From assembly GCF_002028425.1 (NCBI RefSeq), contig NZ_CP020042.1, positions 372,001 to 436,000 of the forward strand: a stretch of 64,000 bases of DNA, read 5' to 3'. The stretch is from Streptomyces katrae (GTDB lineage Bacteria; Actinomycetota; Actinomycetes; Streptomycetales; Streptomycetaceae). Both the position numbers and the translations under genes were made by a program. The notes below the pieces were generated by a model. That model was not told where the DNA came from. It was given only the letters and a program-made list of their open reading frames with translations, and ran no database searches. Positions within the stretch are counted from its first letter, which is position 1. Each line of letters begins with the position of its first letter. Below, one piece after another: positions 1-9,111 of the stretch.

Positions 1-14
1 CGGCCTCTCGTAGG

Positions 15-26
15 TTACACGTGTAA
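15..26. promoter_or_regulatory. Palindromic operator-like box TTACACGTGTAA
   Basis: A perfect 12-bp palindrome with a central CG. The same ACACGTGTAA core recurs at 2252-2261 and 2365-2374, upstream of the MFS gene. Even-length palindromes centred on CG are typical of LacI-type and some TetR-type regulators, so the regulator may be encoded left of the window. This copy lies downstream of the esterase on the opposite strand, so it probably serves a gene off the left edge. Confidence 0.5.
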
Positions 27-75
27 TGCGCTAGGAGGGTAGGTCTGGTCGCGTGCCGGATTTCGGTAGCGGTCG

Positions 76-1638
76 TTACCCGACGGCCGCGGCGTTCCGC
101 CGGGTGTGCAGGCGGCGCGCGTGGCCGGCCAGGTCGTCCACCGGGAGGGTGACGGAGTCGAAGCGCATGGTGGTGCGCGCGTCCGTCCGATACCGGTGCC
201 ATGTCGGCAGGTCGGCGTGGTTCGGGTCGCCTGTGCGGGCGAAGGCGATCCAGGCCCGGTGCATGGAGCGCGTCAGTCCCTTCCCCAGGGCCGGATCGAT
301 CCCGGCGACCAGCGGGGCGTGCGACCAGCTGTCGAAGTTGTCGAAGACGAAGGGGAGTTCGAGGCAGTGCGCGGCGGCGAGCCTGCCGTCGTAGGTCGGC
401 GCCGGGAGGTCGAACTGGTAGGCCCAGACGGGCCGCCCCGCGGCAGCCCGGGCCTCGGCCAGTTGCAGGGAGGGGACGCGGAACAGTTCGTCCGTGATCA
501 GGTCCATGAGGACGCCGACCGGGCGGGCGCCGGGCCGGGTGCGCGCGTACTCGGCGTACACGTCGGCCGCCTCCTCCTGCCCGAAGCCCTGTGCGATCCG
601 GTCCAGTGCCTGGCCCCGCGTGATGGCGGCGTAGCCCGGGTCGAGGGCGAAGGCGAAGTTGGCCTCCTCGCGGGTCCAGCCGATGAGCACGTCGATGTCC
701 GCGGCCGCCTCCTCGAGGAGGGTCTGCGCGGGGTGCCGCCGGAGCGTCACTCCGTCTCGCACGGGGAGGAAGGGGGTGGACCAGTGGCCCCAGCGGGCGG
801 TGTGCGCGAAGAGCACCCCGGTGGCTTCGGCCAGCCGTTCCCAGGGGAGGCCGCGCAGTTCCTTCAGGCTTTTGGCCCCTGCGTACCGCCGGTACGCGTC
901 GACGCGTTCGCGGTATTCGTCGCGGGTGGGGATGTTCAGCCCGAACGGGGGGCTCTGCAGGATGACCCGCCGGAACATCCGTCGCGCTTCGGGGTGGCCG
1001 GCGAGGGCGGCGGTCGAGACGGCTCCGCCCGACTGGCCGGCGACCGTGACGTTGCCGGGGTCCCCACCGAAGCGGGCGATGTTCTCGTGGACCCAGCGGA
1101 GGGCGGCCAGCTGGTCGGTGAACCAGAGGTTGGCCGGCTCCGCTTGGGCCGCCTTCTCGTTTCGGTCCTCTTCGAAGGAGAGGTAACCGAGGGGGCCGAG
1201 ACGGTAGTTGAGGGTGACGACCACCAAGTCGCCATTTCGGGCGAAGGTTTCTCCGGAGTAGATGGGCAACGCCCCGGATCCGGAGACGAATCCGCCGCCG
1301 TGGATCCAGACGAGCACGGGCCGCCGGGCGTCGTCCGGAGCCGGTGTCCACACGTTCAGCGTGAGGCAGTCCTCGTCGAACGGCGGGGTGCCGTGACCGC
1401 CCAGGACCGGGTCCCCGCCCTCGAGGAACGGCTGGGGCGAAGCCGGTCCGAAGGCCGTCGCGTCCCGCGTGCCACTCCAGCCCGGGTGCGGGCGCGCGGC
1501 ACGCCAGCGCAGGTCTCCCACCGGCGGTTCCGCGTAGGGCACCCCCTTGAACACCCAGATCCCGCCCTCGTCGCTCCCGCGCAGCCGTCCGGCCGGCAGT
1601 TGTACGACGGGTGGGGCCTGACCCGGTACGTCCGTCAT
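76..1638 (-). CDS. Type B carboxylesterase
   Basis: A 520-aa carboxylesterase of the para-nitrobenzyl esterase/cholinesterase family (alpha/beta hydrolase), expected to hydrolyse carboxylic ester substrates. Visible motifs are the oxyanion-hole segment WIHGGGF near residue 113, the nucleophile elbow GQSGG near residue 200, the acid segment GWTREEANF near residue 325, and the catalytic histidine in AHCLELPFVF near residue 423. The start at 1638 is preferred over the more upstream in-frame start because GAGGAGG lies 6 bases before it. No signal peptide is evident, so it is probably cytoplasmic. It is divergent from the MFS pseudogene and may share its regulator through the ACACGTGT boxes. Family assignment is firm; substrate is unknown. 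Confidence 0.93.
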   Translation of the reverse strand: MTDVPGQAPPVVQLPAGRLRGSDEGGIWVFKGVPYAEPPVGDLRWRAARPHPGWSGTRDATAFGPASPQPFLEGGDPVLGGHGTPPFDEDCLTLNVWTPAPDDARRPVLVWIHGGGFVSGSGALPIYSGETFARNGDLVVVTLNYRLGPLGYLSFEEDRNEKAAQAEPANLWFTDQLAALRWVHENIARFGGDPGNVTVAGQSGGAVSTAALAGHPEARRMFRRVILQSPPFGLNIPTRDEYRERVDAYRRYAGAKSLKELRGLPWERLAEATGVLFAHTARWGHWSTPFLPVRDGVTLRRHPAQTLLEEAAADIDVLIGWTREEANFAFALDPGYAAITRGQALDRIAQGFGQEEAADVYAEYARTRPGARPVGVLMDLITDELFRVPSLQLAEARAAAGRPVWAYQFDLPAPTYDGRLAAAHCLELPFVFDNFDSWSHAPLVAGIDPALGKGLTRSMHRAWIAFARTGDPNHADLPTWHRYRTDARTTMRFDSVTLPVDDLAGHARRLHTRRNAAAVG

Positions 1639-2250
1639 GTGCGTCCTCCTCGGTGGGGTGTGCCGGGTGTCGGCGCCCCGCACGGGACGTTTAGGGTATG
1701 TAGGAAATTCTACGATCGTCAATCATTCGATACATGCACCGCCGCGGCCTCGCAGTCCTCGACATGGTGGACCGCGGGGACGTTGAGGCCGCATACCCCC
1801 GAGGACACGAGTAACCCGGATGGCCAGGATGGCGAGGGCTCGGCAGGACCATGGGCACGACTACGCCCAAGGGGCCGCCCAGGACGTCCGGGGCGCGGGT
1901 GGACCCGCTCACCACTTCCTGCGGTGAAGCGTGTATCAGGCGCTCATGCAGTGGTCGCCGAGCCCCTGGAAGGCCGGTCTCCTCGGCGCGGGTGGCGAAC
2001 CCGGCAGGCAGGGCGGCCGCCACGACGGCGACGCCGGCTGCGGCAGCCGGGAGCGGGTGGCGTCGTGGGTGTACACGGGGGGACGGGGGCACGGCTGACC
2101 TCCGGGAAGGGAGCTGGGAAGCGGACACGGGGGCGGCCTGGGCGGCGGCCGCCCGGCCCGCCGGGCGTTGCGCATGGCGGCTGCGGCGCGGCTATTTCCG
2201 GCCACCCTGGACCGTCGGAGTGGCGGATGCAAGTGCGACCCGCGAGTAGG

Positions 2251-2260
2251 TACACGTGTA
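2251..2260. promoter_or_regulatory. Operator-like box TACACGTGTA
   Basis: A perfect 10-bp palindrome in the leader region of the MFS gene, sharing the ACACGTGTAA core with the boxes at 15-26 and 2365-2372. Confidence 0.5.
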
Positions 2261-2364
2261 ACGAGATGGGCCACATTCCGTCGGTCACGGTCGTCATTCT
2301 AATGGTTACTGGGCCTATCCAACAGCCTGCCACGGCTGCTACACAATGCAGCAAGCCAGTGATA

Positions 2365-2372
2365 ACACGTGT
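2365..2372. promoter_or_regulatory. Operator-like box ACACGTGT
   Basis: A third copy of the box with an 8-bp perfect core, in the context TAACACGTGTAAC, 113 bases downstream of the second box and about 105 bases upstream of the MFS reading frame. Two spaced copies in one promoter region suggest cooperative binding by a repressor. Confidence 0.5.
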
Positions 2373-2473
2373 AACTCAATGGCGTTCCGTAGGCCTGGTA
2401 TGCCGCTTTTCGGCCTGCGGCCGCCGTAGCGCGAACACGTCCGTCGTCCCGGCGCTCCCCCCAGTCCCCCGCC

Positions 2474-3756
2474 GTGCGCTCCACGCGCCCCTCTCCCCCG
2501 GTGGTCACCGTGACAGCTGATGAACTGATGCAGCCGGAGGCGCCCCCGGCGGCTCCGGAGAGCCGCGGGCGCGGCCTCCTGCTGCTGCTCCTGCTCGCGA
2601 ACTCCTCCATGTTCGCCCTGTACATGGGCGTCGGCTCCGTGCTGCTCCCCACGCAGATCGCGGACATCGACCCGGCGCACAAGGTCGCCATCCTCGGGGC
2701 GGTGGCGGTGCGAGCGCGGTTTTCGGCACCGTGTTCAACCCCATCGCCGGCGCGCTGTCCGACCGGACCGGCCGCCGGAACCCCTGGATCCTCGGTGGCG
2801 CGCTGGCCTCGCTCGCCGGCATGGCGTTCCTCGGCGGTGCGCGGACCGCGCTGTGGGTGGGCATCGGGTGGTGCCTGGTGCAGGCGACGATGAACGTCTA
2901 CCAGGCCGCCGTCACCGCGATCGTGCCCGACCGCGTCCCCGTTTCCCGCCGCGGTACCGCGTCTGCCGTGGTGGGACTGGCGCTGCCCGTCGGCGGGACC
3001 GTCGGGGTGATGATCGCCTCGCAGACCGCGGGCCGGCTGACGGCCGGCTACCTGGTCCTCGGCGGGGTCGCAGCCGGCGCGGCGCTGCTGCTGACGGCGC
3101 TGTGCCGGGACGTGCCGGCGCGGCGCGAGCCCGCGCCCTCGGTCTCGCGCCGCGAGAAGATCGCCGTCTTCCTGTCCGCCCTCGCCGATCACGACTTCCG
3201 GTGGGCGTTCATCGGACGGGCGCTGATGGTGCTCGGCTATTTCTCCGTCATCGGCTACCAGCTGTACATCCTCGACGACCACATCGCCCTGCCCGACGGG
3301 CTGGAGCCCGCCGAGGCGATCGCGGTGCTGACGCCGCTGTCGATGGGGGCGATGGCGCTGTCGACGGTGCTCGGCGGGGTGCTGTCCGACCGGTGGAACC
3401 GGCGGAAGGTCTTCGTCGGCGTGTCCGCGGCCCTCGCCGGGGCCGTGATGGTGATCCCCGTGATCAGTCCGACCTGGACCGGGATGCTGGTGTTCAGTGC
3501 CCTCAACGGGCTCGCCTTCGGCTGCTTCATGGCGGTGGACACCGCGGTGGTCACGCTGGTCCTGCCGCGGGCGGAGGACGCCGCCCGCGACATGGGTGTG
3601 CTGAACATCGCCAACGCCGGGCCGCAGATCATCGCCCCGTTCGTCGCCTCCGCCATCGTCACCGCGCTCGGCGGCTACGGCCCGCTGTTCCTCATCGGCG
3701 GCGCCCTGTCCCTGCTGGGTGCGCTGGCCATCGTCCCGATCCGCAAGGTGCGCTGA
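2474..3756 (+). pseudogene. MFS transporter, single-base frameshift
   Basis: A major facilitator superfamily permease split across two frames. The first frame gives the N-terminal tail and first helix through KVAILGAVA near 2706. The other frame then carries VFGTVFNPIAGALSDRTGRR and the remaining transmembrane helices to 3756. The sequence GCGGTGCGAGC near 2705-2715 would restore one frame with one extra G (reading AVAGASAVFGTVF), so a single base appears lost from a G run. GALSDRTGRR is the conserved loop 2-3 motif of MFS proteins. The start could be 2474, 2510 or 2528, and no strong ribosome binding site decides it. Either a true frameshift or a sequencing error in a G run; otherwise the protein looks complete (about 425 aa). 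Confidence 0.8.
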
Positions 3757-3853
3757 CGGGCCCGTCCGTCCAGCGCCGTCCCGTCCCACGACGCCGGTCC
3801 CGCTCCTGTCCTCCCTTTCCCTCACCGTCCCCTCCCTCATCGAAGGATCATCC

Positions 3854-4764
3854 GTGAGCCGTAAGCGAGTTCTGCCCCTGGCCGCCCTGCTCCTGTGCGT
3901 TCCGGCCCTGACCGGCACGGTGCCGGCGAGTGCCGCTGCGCTGCCCGGGCCCGTCGGCCGGTCCGGCCCGCTGCGCATCCTGCTGACCAATGACGACGGC
4001 TATGACGCGCCCGGCATCCGGATGCTGTTCGACCGGCTGACGGCCGCGGGGCACGAGGTGACGATCGTCGCCCCACTCACCAACCAGAGCGGCGCGGGGA
4101 CGAAGCTGATGAGTGGCCCGGCCGTCCGGGTGGAGCACCCCGAGCCGAGGGTGTGGGCCGTGGACGGCACCCCCGGCGACGCGGTGTCCTTCGGCCTGGC
4201 CGCCGTGTTCCGTGACCGTGCGCGCGACCTGGTGGTGTCCGGCACCAACTTCGGTCCCAACGTGGCCGCTCTGGCGACCCATTCGGGCACGGTCGGCGGT
4301 GCCGTCGCCGCCCTGGAACGGGGGGTGCCCGCCCTCGCGGTGAGTACGGGCGAGCTGGCCGTCCCCGTCCCGCAGCAGATCCTGAACGCCATGCGGCCCC
4401 CCGGGGACTTCGCGGTCAAGCTCATCGACCGGCTCCGGGACCGGGCGCGGGGCGGCCGCCTGCTGCCCGAGCACGTCGGCCTGAACGTCAACCACCCGGT
4501 GGTCGGCGCGGACGGTACCGGTACGGCGCGCGGGGTGTCGGTCACGACTCAGGATCCGCAGCTGGGTCTCGGGGCGCGCTACACCGACTCCGGTGACGGG
4601 ACCTGGAAGGTGGACGTGGCGCTGGTGCCGGCACCGGCCGGCAGGGGCGGCGATGTGGAGGCGGTCGGCGCCGACCGGGTGTCCGTCACTCCCATCACCC
4701 CCGACTGGAACGGCGGGACGGCGGACAGCGCCGCGGCCGCGGCGCTGCTGAAAGGTCTGCGCCC

Positions 4765-4768
<4 letters not shown>
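3854..4768 (+). CDS. Secreted SurE-family 5'/3'-nucleotidase
   Basis: A 304-aa SurE phosphatase, a family that removes phosphate from nucleoside monophosphates using a divalent metal. The metal site segment LLTNDDGYDAPGI is present near residue 42, with VSGTNFGPN and SGTVGGAVAA following as in SurE (usually SGINxGxN and SGTVGAA). The first 30 residues form a signal peptide (basic SRKR, hydrophobic core, ASA site), so it acts outside the membrane, unlike the cytoplasmic SurE of Escherichia coli. The GTG start at 3854 is chosen because it immediately precedes the signal peptide and follows GAAGGA. Its stop overlaps the next (broken) esterase frame by 4 bases, so the two were co-transcribed. Confidence 0.9.
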
Positions 4769-6009
<1,241 letters not shown>

Positions 6010-6094
6010 ACCGCCCGTCTCACTGCGCGGCCGGTTTGCGGGGCGGGCCGGCGGGGTCCGGTGGCCGGGCCTCGGGGTCGCGCTCGCGAGGGTG

Positions 6095-6298
6095 TCAGGC
6101 GCAGGTGTCCGTGTAGCCTCCGGCGTCGGGGGCGGGGCCGAGGTCGGCCCGGATGCGGACGAGTACCTCGTTCCCGGCGCGCAGGGGGCTCGGCGGGGCG
6201 GGGACGGTGGTGGGGAACAGGGCGGAGATCTGTTCGGCCGCTTTGACGGCCGCGGATTCCAGGCCCCGGATCTCGATGGTGATCTCATTCGCGTTCAT
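6095..6298 (-). CDS. Small hypothetical protein, 67 aa
   Basis: A 67-aa frame beginning MNANEITIEIRGLESAA and ending YTDTCA. Predicted composition is mixed: an N-terminal amphipathic stretch and a Pro-rich middle. No domain is recognised and there is no signal peptide. The ribosome binding site is weak. It lies alone between the broken esterase and the divergent GH26-like gene. Possibly a small regulator or a spurious frame. Confidence 0.45.
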   Translation of the reverse strand: MNANEITIEIRGLESAAVKAAEQISALFPTTVPAPPSPLRAGNEVLVRIRADLGPAPDAGGYTDTCA

Positions 6299-6513
6299 GT
6301 CTCAGGGGAGCGGTCGGACGCCGTGGTGGTTCCGTCCGTGGCCGCCGGTCACCCGAAGGGACGCGCCGTCGGGTGTGTTCACCCGGTCGGATCCGGGCGC
6401 GGCGGCCCGGTCCCGCGAATGGCGCAGGATCGGGGCCTCGGGCGGGCCGGGGTGCGTGGGGGTGTCTAGCGTCGTTGTCACGTACATCGGTTCCCGAGGC
6501 TTGTGGAGACGAC

Positions 6514-7536
6514 ATGTCCCGTAGAGGGCGGTGGATGGCCGGCGCCTGCGCGGGCGTGGCCGTTGTGGGGCTGCTCGCCGGCGGCGGTGGAGGGGGTGGC
6601 GCTCCGGCGCCGCGGGGGGCGTCCGGCAGCAGTGGGCCGGGGGTCGCGGTGGGCGCCTACCTCCACTACGGCACGCCGGGGGTGGACCGGATGCAGGGGC
6701 TTTCCCGGTGGCTCGGGGGGACGGAGGTGCGGGCGGGGCACACGTATCTGCCCGGTGACACCTGGGAGAACATCGAGGGCGCGCCGGAGTCCCTGCGCAG
6801 CTGGGCGCGGTGGCGGGGTGAGCGGCACGATCGGCTGTTCGTGCTGAACGTGCCGATGTTCGAGGGCAACGAGGCGGACGTGCCGGACGAGCGGGTGGCC
6901 GAGTTGATCCGTTCCGGGGCGGAGGGCGAGTTCGACCAGCATTTCCGGCGGCTGGGCAAGCGTCTGGTCGGGCTGGGGGTGCCGGACACCGTGATCGTGC
7001 TGGGGTGGGAGATGAACGGTTTCAACTACACCCACCGGTGCCGGCCCGACCCCGGGAACTGGAAGCGGTACTGGCGGCGCATCGTGGCCGCCATGCGCTC
7101 CGCTGAGGGGCAGCGGTTCCGCTTCGACTTCGCTCCCAACCGGGGCAGGGACGCGATCGAGTGGACCAAGTGCTATCCGGGGGACGACGTGGTGGACATC
7201 GTCGGCATGGACTCCTACGACCAGCCTCCGGGGGATTCGTTCGACGAGATGGTGGAGCAGCCGTACGGGCTGCGGCAGCAGGTCGAGTTCGCGAAGGCGC
7301 ACCACAAGCGGATCTCGTACCCGGAGTGGGGGCTGTTCCGCAACGGTGACAACCCGGAGTACATGCGGCGGATGCTGGCGTGGATCGCCGATCACCGGCC
7401 GGTGTACCACAGCATCACGGACTACTGCCCGCACGGTGTGTGGCAGTGCGGTGAGAACCCGCGCTCGGCGCGGGTGTTCCGGGAGTTCCTGTCGCCCCAC
7501 CGCAAGGGGCGTCCGGCTCCGCCGTTCGCGCCGTGA
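6514..7536 (+). CDS. Secreted GH26-like glycoside hydrolase
   Basis: A 340-aa exported TIM-barrel glycosidase resembling family GH26 (beta-mannanase and related endo-enzymes). The N terminus is a signal or lipoprotein-like segment with a glycine run. The presumed acid/base glutamate is in LGWEMNG near residue 165 and the nucleophile glutamate in SYPEWG near residue 270, the spacing expected for the two catalytic glutamates of this clan. Aromatic residues (W, Y, F) line the intervening strands. The ATG at 6514 follows GGAGAC. It stands alone, with no sugar transporter beside it. Substrate cannot be read from the sequence; other (beta/alpha)8 families are possible. Confidence 0.8.
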   Translation: MSRRGRWMAGACAGVAVVGLLAGGGGGGGAPAPRGASGSSGPGVAVGAYLHYGTPGVDRMQGLSRWLGGTEVRAGHTYLPGDTWENIEGAPESLRSWARWRGERHDRLFVLNVPMFEGNEADVPDERVAELIRSGAEGEFDQHFRRLGKRLVGLGVPDTVIVLGWEMNGFNYTHRCRPDPGNWKRYWRRIVAAMRSAEGQRFRFDFAPNRGRDAIEWTKCYPGDDVVDIVGMDSYDQPPGDSFDEMVEQPYGLRQQVEFAKAHHKRISYPEWGLFRNGDNPEYMRRMLAWIADHRPVYHSITDYCPHGVWQCGENPRSARVFREFLSPHRKGRPAPPFAP

Positions 7537-7920
7537 GGACGGGCGGGCGGGGGGCGTAGGGGGCGCGGCGGCGGGGGGGCGCGGGGGTGCTCTGGCGTTG
7601 GGGCGGTGAGGGGGCGGCGGGGGCGGGGCGGCTGTTTCTCTCTTCCCGGCCGGTTGGTCCGGCTGGTGGCCGGGGGTTTCGCGTCGCTGACGCGCGCTTC
7701 GGTGCGTCTGCGCGGCCGCGCCGGCCGGGGCAATGGTCGGACAAAGTGAAGGAATATCATCTCGGATTGCTTTGCCCAACCGAGATATTTCCTGCCGTGT
7801 CCGACACCTCACACATGAACATTTCGTGCAAAATGGGCCGTCGTCGGGAGCCGTAACGCAGTCACCGAGAACAGTCACCATCATGGTTTGTTCCTGTATC
7901 TGAATGCGGAGGTATCACGA
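7537..7920. other. Intergenic leader of the NlpC/P60 gene
   Basis: 384 bases. The first 200 are very G-rich (7545-7620) and contain nothing I recognise. The last 180 turn AT-richer and hold a bulged hairpin (7751-7793) and a promoter-like leader for the NlpC/P60 gene. The GGGGAACC-type core of the ydaO cyclic-di-AMP riboswitch, often found before such genes in Streptomyces, is not present. Confidence 0.5.
7751..7793 (+). promoter_or_regulatory. Bulged hairpin in leader of NlpC/P60 gene
   Basis: ATCTCGG (7759-7765) pairs with CCGAGAT (7780-7786). Inner TTG/CAA pairs close a short loop, and outer GGAA/TTCC pairs extend the stem. It lies about 130 bases before the start codon and has no T run after it, so it fits a 5' leader structure or operator better than a terminator. 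Confidence 0.4.
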
Positions 7921-8382
7921 TTGCCCAAGACAACAAAACACAGGGAGAGTCATCGCTCTCGGGCCCTCTTCCTCGCAGTGTCCGTAACCGCCGCCCTGTT
8001 CACCCCGGCCACCCCCGCACAGGCCGCCTCCCTCTACGGCATAAAGGCCGTCTCCGTCGCCGCGTCCAAGAAGGGCGCACCCTACGTCTACGGCGCCACC
8101 GGGCCCGCCGAATTCGACTGTTCGGGCCTCACTCTCTACGCCTTCCGCGTGGCCGGCCGGGTACTCCCCCGCACCGCGGAGGCCCAGTACGAGAGCACCG
8201 ACCACATCTCGCGCACCCAGCGCGCACCAGGAGATCTGGTCTTCTTCCCCACCGGGGGAACCATGAGCCACGTCGGCATCTATGCGGGCCACGACAAGAT
8301 CTGGCACGCTCCCCGACCCGGCACCCGCGTCCGGCTGGAACGCATCTGGACGGGCACCGCCCGCTATAGCCGGGCCAATTAA
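7921..8382 (+). CDS. Secreted NlpC/P60 cell wall hydrolase
   Basis: A 153-aa exported cysteine peptidase of the NlpC/P60 family, which cuts bonds in peptidoglycan stem peptides. A signal peptide ends near AQAASL (residue 37). The catalytic cysteine is in FDCSGL near residue 66, the catalytic histidine in SHVGIYAG near residue 116, and a polar third position is supplied by the WHAP segment near 128. This is a single minimal domain, with no LysM, SH3 or coiled-coil region. The start is the rare TTG at 7921, chosen because GGAGG lies exactly 8 bases before it and the resulting N terminus is a textbook signal peptide. A monocistronic unit with its own terminator. Confidence 0.88.
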   Translation: MPKTTKHRESHRSRALFLAVSVTAALFTPATPAQAASLYGIKAVSVAASKKGAPYVYGATGPAEFDCSGLTLYAFRVAGRVLPRTAEAQYESTDHISRTQRAPGDLVFFPTGGTMSHVGIYAGHDKIWHAPRPGTRVRLERIWTGTARYSRAN

Positions 8383-8391
8383 CGCCACCCG

Positions 8392-8421
8392 ATAGAGGCT
8401 CCCGGAAATCCCGAGCTCTAT
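8392..8421 (+). terminator. Hairpin after NlpC/P60 gene
   Basis: ATAGAGGCTC pairs with GAGCTCTAT with one bulged G and an 11-base loop, ten bases after the stop codon. Flanking ACGCC and GGCGT can extend it. No long T run follows, as is usual in Streptomyces. Confidence 0.6.
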
Positions 8422-8754
8422 GGGCGTGCTGTAAAAGAGTATCGGTGCTGCGGAGCTCCCGCCACCCCCCGCACACCCTCCCGGCCCGGCCGTCAATTCC
8501 GCCTGCCAAGGTGAATGAACGAGCGGGAGAACGGATGATTGCCACCCGAATGCAATTGCCGCGGGCATCGCCGGAAATCGCCCGCTGCGGCCGGCCCGCC
8601 CTGTCGAACGGTCGTTCCGCGCAGAAGTGTGCGGATCGGCGGCGGCGTGTCGCGGATTCACCGTGACACGCCGTTGGTCAGGTGAATGCCGGGCGAAAGG
8701 GCCGCGTAGGCGGTGTGATCCTGGTTCGACGTCCGTCATCGACTTTGGAGTGAC
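8422..8754. other. Intergenic region upstream of the chaplin gene
   Basis: 333 bases with no supported gene. It contains the long dyad at 8643-8673 and the chaplin promoter. I looked for a BldN-type promoter and saw only a CGTGAC at 8662 without a convincing -10 partner. Confidence 0.5.
8643..8673. promoter_or_regulatory. Long inverted repeat upstream of chaplin gene
   Basis: CGGCGTGTC pairs perfectly with GACACGCCG, and the CGG/CCG trinucleotides inside also pair, giving an almost complete 31-bp dyad. It lies 81 bases before the start codon, so it is either an operator for a developmental regulator or an RNA leader structure. Confidence 0.5.
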
Positions 8755-8991
8755 ATGCGTATTCGCACTGCGTTCGCCGCCACCGTGCTGGCTGCTGTCG
8801 GCATCCTCGGCGCCACCGGTTCCGCCGTTGCCGACGCCAACGCCAACGGTGCCGCCATCGGCTCCCCGGGCGTGCTGTCCGGGAACGTCGTCCAGGTTCC
8901 GATCCACATCCCGATCAACGTGTGCGGCAACACGATCAACGTGATCGGCCTGCTCAACCCGGCGGCGGGCAACACCTGCGTCAACGCCTGA
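8755..8991 (+). CDS. Short chaplin
   Basis: A 78-aa chaplin: a signal peptide of about 27 residues followed by one chaplin domain of about 50 residues. The mature region is hydrophobic and rich in Gly, Asn and Val, and carries the two conserved cysteines (in INVCGNTI and GNTCVN) that form the disulfide of short chaplins. These proteins assemble into amyloid fibrils on aerial hyphae and spores and lower surface tension. No sortase signal is present, so this is a short chaplin of the ChpE-H type rather than a cell-wall-anchored one. It is transcribed alone behind a long dyad. Family assignment is firm; which paralogue cannot be told. Confidence 0.95.
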   Translation: MRIRTAFAATVLAAVGILGATGSAVADANANGAAIGSPGVLSGNVVQVPIHIPINVCGNTINVIGLLNPAAGNTCVNA

Positions 8992-9099
8992 TCCACGCGG
9001 CCCCCGGCCGTTCAGACGGTCCCGTCCGGCGAGCACCACGTCCGGGCGGGGCCGTCGTCCACGTCCGCCGGCCCCGGGGGCTCTGTCGGTGCCGCTGGC

Positions 9100-9105
9100 T
9101 AGGCT
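9100..9105 (+). promoter_or_regulatory. -10 element TAGGCT of a leaderless transcript
   Basis: TAGGCT matches the TANNNT -10 consensus and ends 6 bases before the ATG at 9112. With no Shine-Dalgarno sequence, transcription should start at or next to the start codon, a common arrangement in Streptomyces. No clear -35 was found. Confidence 0.6.
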
Positions 9106-9111
9106 GGACGG

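Larger units (their letters stand above)
1639..2473. other. Long intergenic region with two ACACGTGT boxes
   Basis: 835 bases between the divergent esterase and MFS genes. Beyond the ACACGTGT boxes at 2252-2259 and 2365-2372 there is an AT-richer stretch at 1690-1735 with an imperfect dyad (GTAG, six bases, CTAC, around 1700), a plausible esterase promoter region. Reading frames exist on both strands but show no recognisable domain. I cannot support a gene here. Confidence 0.6.

Noticed and set aside
1691..2128. 145-aa minus-strand frame with signal-like segment in the long intergenic region
   Set aside because: It has a hydrophobic stretch but no ribosome binding site, a very Arg/Pro-rich composition, and no known domain, so I did not call it a gene.
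106..2520. 804-aa reading frame on the plus strand over the esterase
   Set aside because: It runs antisense to the well-supported esterase, shows no recognisable motif, and reflects the GC-rich third position of the opposite strand.
7740..7920. ydaO cyclic-di-AMP riboswitch before the NlpC gene
   Set aside because: I did not find the GGGGAACC-type core; only an unrelated bulged hairpin is present.
8662..8690. BldN-type sigma factor promoter for the chaplin gene
   Set aside because: CGTGAC is present, but no acceptable -10 element was found at the expected spacing.
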